From contig CAZIRA010000049.1 in the NCBI GenBank assembly GCA_964541615.1, positions 1 through 18,122 on the forward strand: DNA of 18,122 nt. Reading direction: 5' to 3'. The translations under genes were made by a program, and so were the position numbers. The notes under the pieces are model-generated. The model was not told where the DNA came from and made no database searches. It saw only the letters and a list, made by a program, of their open reading frames with translations. This DNA is from UPXZ01 sp964541615 (GTDB lineage: Bacteria > Bacteroidota > Bacteroidia > Bacteroidales > Paludibacteraceae). Positions 15,522 through 18,122 of the stretch are shown here, piece by piece; positions within the stretch are counted from its first letter, which is position 1; each line of letters starts with the position of its first letter.

Positions 15522-15566
15522 TCCCGATAGCTATCGGGAATGGTGTGTTCTCCCGATAAATCGGGA
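15522..15566. repeat. Pair of G/C-rich palindromes in the 15235-15603 spacer
   Basis: A perfect 18-base palindrome TCCCGATAG/CTATCGGGA (15522-15539) is followed by a related hairpin TCCCGAT-AA-ATCGGGA (15551-15566). They share the TCCCGAT arm. Palindromes of this wording are, from memory, widespread between genes in Bacteroidota genomes. No U-tract follows in either direction. The rest of the 369-base spacer (15235-15603) is A/T-rich and I see no gene in it. Confidence 0.85.
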
Positions 15567-15603
15567 CAAGCTATCTGACAATAATGTAAAAAATAATAAA
15601 CAA

Positions 15604-16068
15604 ATGAAAAAACTTATCTCACTGGCTCTGTTTACAATCAGCATTCCGGTATTTTCACAAGTAATTGCAGTCAACGAATTGGATGTTTTGGAAAACCAGG
15701 ATGAACCGTATTACAGGTGCACTCACAAATTAGTAATTGATGAAGAGGCGAATGATACTACCGAAACCGTATCAATCTTATTTTACAAAAACAACAACTA
15801 TTCGGATCTGGTAACAATTCAGCTGGATACGAAAGAAATCGTCAAACAATTTACTGATGATTTATTAATATCCATAAAAAGTTTACAGAACAATAAAGCG
15901 ACGATTTGCCACAGAGAGGAATATAAATTGAGCATTTCAGAAAGTAAAGTTTTGCTTGGACATAAAAAAGATTTTGGAAATATCCTCTTAGAACTGAAAT
16001 ACGCAGAAGACATCCTAAAATGGATGAAAACCATAAGATTTGTAACAATTGACTTACAAAACAATTAA
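15604..16068 (+). CDS. Small secreted protein of unknown function
   Basis: 154 aa. The N-terminus MKKLISLALFTISIPVFSQV reads as a cleavable signal peptide ending near residue 19, so a periplasmic or exported product is likely. The mature part is polar, alternates strand-like segments (TVSILFYKNNN, YSDLVTIQLD) and ends with an amphipathic helix. I recognise no domain. It lies 13 bases upstream of the broken DUF4870 gene and may share its transcript. The palindrome pair at 15522-15566 is about 40 bases upstream of it. Confidence 0.7.
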   Translation: MKKLISLALFTISIPVFSQVIAVNELDVLENQDEPYYRCTHKLVIDEEANDTTETVSILFYKNNNYSDLVTIQLDTKEIVKQFTDDLLISIKSLQNNKATICHREEYKLSISESKVLLGHKKDFGNILLELKYAEDILKWMKTIRFVTIDLQNN

Positions 16069-16081
16069 CAGTAACAAAAGA

Positions 16082-16397
16082 ATGAAAAAAGACAACTCAG
16101 CAATCATTGCCTATTTAACTGTAATAGGTTTAATCATCGCTTTTGTAATGAACAGCGAAAAAAAAAGATACTTTCACAAGTTACCATATCCGCCAGTCGC
16201 TTGGAATTATGCTGACCGGCTTAGCTATAGGCATAATTAACATTATCCCTGTAATAGGATGGATAATCAGCATTCTTGGGTTTTTCGTCATGCTCTATAT
16301 GTGGATAAAGGGGCTTTTGAGTGCTATCAACGGCACAGAAAAACCAATACCACTACTTGGCAAAAAATATGCTGAATGGTTCAAATCCATTCAATAA
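16082..16397 (+). pseudogene. DUF4870 membrane protein gene with a one-base frameshift
   Basis: Two overlapping frames together make one DUF4870-like protein of about 104 aa. The first frame from the ATG at 16082 gives MKKDNSAIIAYLTVIGLIIAF...KKRYF; the second gives TSYHIRQSLGIMLTGLAIGIINIIPVIGW...PLLGKKYAEWFKSIQ to the stop at 16397. Removing one T of the TTT at 16172-16174 joins them as RYFTSYHIRQSLGI, the typical family wording. Two to three membrane helices are evident. The lesion may be a real mutation or a consensus error; the adjacent A9 run (16158-16166) makes either plausible. Without repair, the first frame ends at 16240 with an unrelated tail. Confidence 0.8.
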
Positions 16398-16538
16398 TAA
16401 TTCAAATAGCTTGTCAGTATTTGGTTACAATTAGCGAAACACTCCCGCTTCACTGGAAATAAATAGAAATATATATTACTGATTATAAGCATATTAAATA
16501 CATTATGTGATATTTACTAAAATATTTTACAGAATAAA

Positions 16539-16570
16539 CTTGCATTGTTGCAAAACCTATTCTATATTTG
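16539..16570 (+). promoter_or_regulatory. Promoter of small-RNA unit 1
   Basis: CTTG (16539-16542) lies 20 bases upstream of TATATTTG (16563-16570), which matches the Bacteroidota -33/-7 arrangement. The identical 45-base block shared by both units begins 5 bases after the -7 element, at the expected transcription start. The 170 bases between the DUF4870 stop and this block (16398-16574) hold nothing else I can see. Confidence 0.7.
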
Positions 16571-16574
16571 TAAA

Positions 16575-16663
16575 GTAAACAAACAGATAAATTTTTCATA
16601 ATTAAGGTTTAGGTTAAAAAATGCAAGTAATGGGCGGCTGTGAAGTTGCCCATTGCTTTTTTT
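16575..16663 (+). ncRNA. Putative small RNA, unit 1 of a tandem pair
   Basis: About 89 nt from the predicted start G16575 to the T-tract at 16657-16663. The 45 bases at 16575-16619 are identical to the second unit. They are followed by a 15-bp hairpin (16625-16639 with 16644-16658) closed by a GUGA (GNRA) tetraloop and a run of T, i.e. an intrinsic terminator. A 14-codon frame starting at 16621 is possible, but the second unit has ATG followed by a stop, so coding is not conserved. I do not recognise it as a known RNA family; 6S, SRP and tmRNA signatures are not seen. A trans-acting small RNA is the favoured reading. Confidence 0.65.
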
Positions 16664-16703
16664 AAATAAAATGTCTCTTTTTTGAAAAATTTTTCCCTTT
16701 TTA

Positions 16704-16734
16704 TTTGTTTAATTAAAAAGAAGTGTTACTTTTG
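16704..16734 (+). promoter_or_regulatory. Promoter of small-RNA unit 2
   Basis: TTTG (16704-16707), a 19-base spacer and TACTTTTG (16727-16734) match the Bacteroidota promoter consensus at its standard spacing. The shared block of the two units begins 6 bases downstream, at G16740. Confidence 0.8.
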
Positions 16735-16739
16735 TGTTC

Positions 16740-16827
16740 GTAAACAAACAGATAAATTTTTCATAATTAAGGTTTAGGTTAAAATGTAACATTGGGTGGC
16801 TGTGAAGTTACCCATTGTTTTTTTTTT
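16740..16827 (+). ncRNA. Putative small RNA, unit 2 of a tandem pair
   Basis: About 88 nt, starting 165 bases after unit 1. The first 45 bases (16740-16784) are identical to unit 1. The terminator hairpin (16788-16801 with 16806-16819) keeps the GGCU-GUGA-AGUU apex, while a C-G pair of unit 1 (16635/16648) is replaced by U-A (16797/16810), a compensatory change that supports a real RNA structure. There is one U-U mismatch. A run of ten T ends the unit. The ATG at the position used in unit 1 is followed at once by a stop codon. The unit ends 64 bases before the next gene, so it could also act as a leader if termination is leaky. Confidence 0.65.
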
Positions 16828-16891
16828 GACTGTTTATGAACGTAAATCCATTTTTTTTGTTTAATATTGCATTTGAAAATAAAAGATTGAA

Positions 16892-17434
16892 ATGGAAGAT
16901 TTTGGTGAAATAATTTATTTTGTTCTGTTAATTGCATTCGCACTATTGGGCGGGCTCAGCAAAAAGGGTAAAAAGAACAAAGGACAGCAGGGTAAAACTG
17001 CGATTCCTGATATACCCAAATCGTGGGAAGATCTCGAAAAAAAGTTCAAAGAGATTGCTAATCCACAACCCCGGACTGAATCAGCGACTCAAAGCAGACC
17101 TGTAGTGACGGCTAGAAGACCCGTTGCTACATCGGTGCGCACAATGGTGAAAGCTGAAACGCCGAGAGGTTCGTCTGAAACTATTTATTCATCAGAAAAC
17201 GACCAATCTGTTTACGAAGTGATGAGCTATGACACTATAGATGATGTGAGCAAGCTTCGGGTGAAAAAGCAGATGAAAGAAAGTATTTCGAAGAAACACT
17301 CCACGTTTAAAAACCTTGATTTTCCAATTTTTGACGAATCTGTTTACAGTCCGGTTGAAATTGAATTTGATAATCTGGAGGATGTAAGAAAAGCATTTAT
17401 CTATTCAGAGATTTTTAGCAGAAAATACTCATAA
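16892..17434 (+). CDS. Membrane-anchored hypothetical protein
   Basis: 180 aa. One N-terminal hydrophobic helix (about 6-22) is followed by a very basic stretch (SKKGKKNKGQQGK), a low-complexity linker rich in Arg, Thr and Pro (about 55-100), and a C-terminal segment ending EFDNLEDVRKAFIYSEIFSRKYS. The basic stretch after the helix suggests the bulk faces the cytoplasm. The C-terminal wording resembles hypothetical proteins I associate with Bacteroidales, without known function. No strong promoter of its own is visible, so it may depend partly on read-through from the small-RNA unit just upstream. Confidence 0.75.
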   Translation: MEDFGEIIYFVLLIAFALLGGLSKKGKKNKGQQGKTAIPDIPKSWEDLEKKFKEIANPQPRTESATQSRPVVTARRPVATSVRTMVKAETPRGSSETIYSSENDQSVYEVMSYDTIDDVSKLRVKKQMKESISKKHSTFKNLDFPIFDESVYSPVEIEFDNLEDVRKAFIYSEIFSRKYS

Positions 17435-17457
17435 AAAACTAACTAAGTTTTCTTTTT
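17435..17457 (+). terminator. Weak terminator candidate after the hypothetical gene
   Basis: AAAACT (17435-17440) pairs with AGTTTT (17446-17451), followed by CTTTTT. The 6-bp stem is A/T-rich, so termination would be inefficient. Confidence 0.3.
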
Positions 17458-17459
17458 GA

Positions 17460-17489
17460 TTTGTTAATCAAAAAAAACTTGTATATTTG
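17460..17489 (+). promoter_or_regulatory. greA promoter
   Basis: TTTG (17460-17463), an 18-base spacer and TATATTTG (17482-17489) match the Bacteroidota consensus. Transcription would start near 17495, about 80 bases upstream of greA. Confidence 0.75.
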
Positions 17490-17506
17490 CATAAAGAAAT
17501 TGAACC

Positions 17507-17554
17507 ATGCAGGGAGAGTTCCAACGATGATTTGTTGGAATTCTCTCTGTTTTT
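17507..17554 (+). promoter_or_regulatory. Terminator-like hairpin in the greA leader (possible attenuator)
   Basis: Bases 17509-17525 pair with 17534-17550 along 17 positions, including a few G-U pairs, around an 8-base loop; a run of five T (17550-17554) follows. This is a complete intrinsic terminator between the promoter and the greA start at 17577. A 7-codon open frame (ATG at 17507, stop at 17528-17530) covers the left arm, so its translation could alter folding. In E. coli the greA leader also terminates early, producing the GraL RNAs; a parallel function here is inference. Confidence 0.65.
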
Positions 17555-17576
17555 CACTTAAACTATACCAATAATT

Positions 17577-18047
17577 ATGGCAGTAACCTATATGACCGCT
17601 GACGGTTATAAAAACTTAAAAGATGAACTGAATGAGCTTGAAAACGTTCAGCGTCCTGCGATCTCCAGACAGATAGCAGAGGCACGGGACAAAGGTGATT
17701 TATCTGAAAATGCTGAATACGATGCAGCAAAAGAAGCACAGGGACTTTTGGAACTGAAAATCTCCGAACTGAAAGAGGTGCTTGCATCGGCACGTTTGAT
17801 AGATGAAAGCCGTATTTCAACTGACGAAGTACAGATATTAACACGCGTGAAGATCAAAAACACGAAGAACAATCAGGTAATGAGTTATCTGCTCGTTTCT
17901 GAAAGCGAAGCCAACTTCAAAGAGGGCAAACTTTCTGTGGAAACTCCTATCGCAAAAGGACTTCTGGGCAAAAAAGTGGGCGATACAGCAAAAGTTAAAG
18001 TTCCTTCCGGCGAGTTGGAATTTGAAGTAATGGAGATATCTTTGTAA
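17577..18047 (+). CDS. greA: Transcription elongation factor GreA
   Basis: 156 aa, the normal GreA length. An N-terminal coiled coil (about 10-75) carries the acidic tip in RDKGDLSENAEYDAAKEAQ, with D41 and E44 at the positions needed to stimulate RNA polymerase transcript cleavage. The C-terminal FKBP-like domain (about 80-156) includes SVETPIAKGLLGKKVGD. It rescues backtracked RNA polymerase. It has its own promoter and a leader with a terminator hairpin, so expression may be set by premature termination. Confidence 0.97.
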   Translation: MAVTYMTADGYKNLKDELNELENVQRPAISRQIAEARDKGDLSENAEYDAAKEAQGLLELKISELKEVLASARLIDESRISTDEVQILTRVKIKNTKNNQVMSYLLVSESEANFKEGKLSVETPIAKGLLGKKVGDTAKVKVPSGELEFEVMEISL

Positions 18048-18051
18048 GCGA

Positions 18052-18114
18052 GAAGTCAGAAGACCGAGGCTGTAAGTTAGAATCAGAACTAAGTTATGAG
18101 TAGTTAGTTCTAAG
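18052..18114. repeat. Degenerate 7-base periodic repeat after greA
   Basis: Nine successive heptamers can be laid out: GAAGTCA, GAAGACC, GAGGCTG, TAAGTTA, GAATCAG, AACTAAG, TTATGAG, TAGTTAG, TTCTAAG. They share an AAGTTA-like theme but are diverged. Within it AGAACTAA (18085-18092) pairs with TTAGTTCT (18104-18111), a hairpin without a T-tract. The array may continue beyond the window. Confidence 0.45.
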
Positions 18115-18122
18115 TTTATAAA

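Noticed and set aside
16621..16665. 14-codon reading frame beginning at 16621 in small-RNA unit 1.
   Set aside because: The paralogous unit has ATG followed directly by a stop, while the RNA stem is kept with a compensating change, so a peptide is less likely than a structured RNA.
1..18122. tRNA or rRNA genes.
   Set aside because: I saw no cloverleaf with a TTCGA-type T-loop and no rRNA signature in the spacers I read.

Overview
The window looks like the chromosome of an anaerobic, hydrogen-metabolising member of the Bacteroidota, most likely Bacteroidales. The evidence is a set of Bacteroidota-type promoters (TTTG, about 19 bases, then TAnnTTTG), A/T-rich intergenic DNA, weak Shine-Dalgarno signals, interspersed palindromes and 7-base repeats that I associate with this phylum from memory, and the gene content (LytTR/LytS pair, DUF4870, four-helix-bundle protein). 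Genus cannot be fixed by eye. A 100-N scaffold gap shows this is a draft assembly.

Left end (1-311): the 3' end of hydE, a maturase for the [FeFe]-hydrogenase H-cluster, on the + strand. It meets a secreted S9-type peptidase/esterase gene (304-1383, minus) tail to tail with an 8-base overlap.

Hydrogenase block (1510-10772, all minus strand, read right to left): DRTGG-domain protein 1, RsbW-like ATPase, HydS-like H-cluster protein with altered motifs, DRTGG-domain protein 2, PHP-domain phosphoesterase, GHKL ATPase, thioredoxin-like [2Fe-2S] protein, hydB, an interposed four-helix-bundle gene flanked by 7-base repeat arrays, hydA, hydC. HydA, HydB and HydC have all the cofactor motifs of a trimeric electron-bifurcating, NADH- and ferredoxin-linked [FeFe] hydrogenase. 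The upstream genes look like a redox- or H2-sensing signalling module. Similar neighbourhoods are known to me from Clostridia and Thermotogae, but the biochemical job of the accessory genes is, to my knowledge, unsettled. A -7 promoter element lies upstream of the block and a terminator hairpin follows hydC.

Middle (10896-15256): a small DUF2892 membrane protein with a downstream terminator; miaB, split by a 100-N gap whose 55-base flanks are identical, so the gap is an assembly artefact and the true gene is intact (455 codons when collapsed); and a LytTR response regulator/LytS-type 7TM histidine kinase pair.

Right end (15235-18122, + strand): a palindrome-rich spacer; a small secreted protein; a DUF4870 membrane protein with a one-base frameshift; two tandem paralogous small-RNA-like transcription units, each with its own promoter, an identical 45-base 5' part and a covarying terminator hairpin with a GUGA loop; a hypothetical membrane-anchored protein; and greA, preceded by a promoter and a strong terminator-like hairpin inside its leader. 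The tandem small RNAs and the HydS-DRTGG-RsbW-PHP module are the most interesting items.
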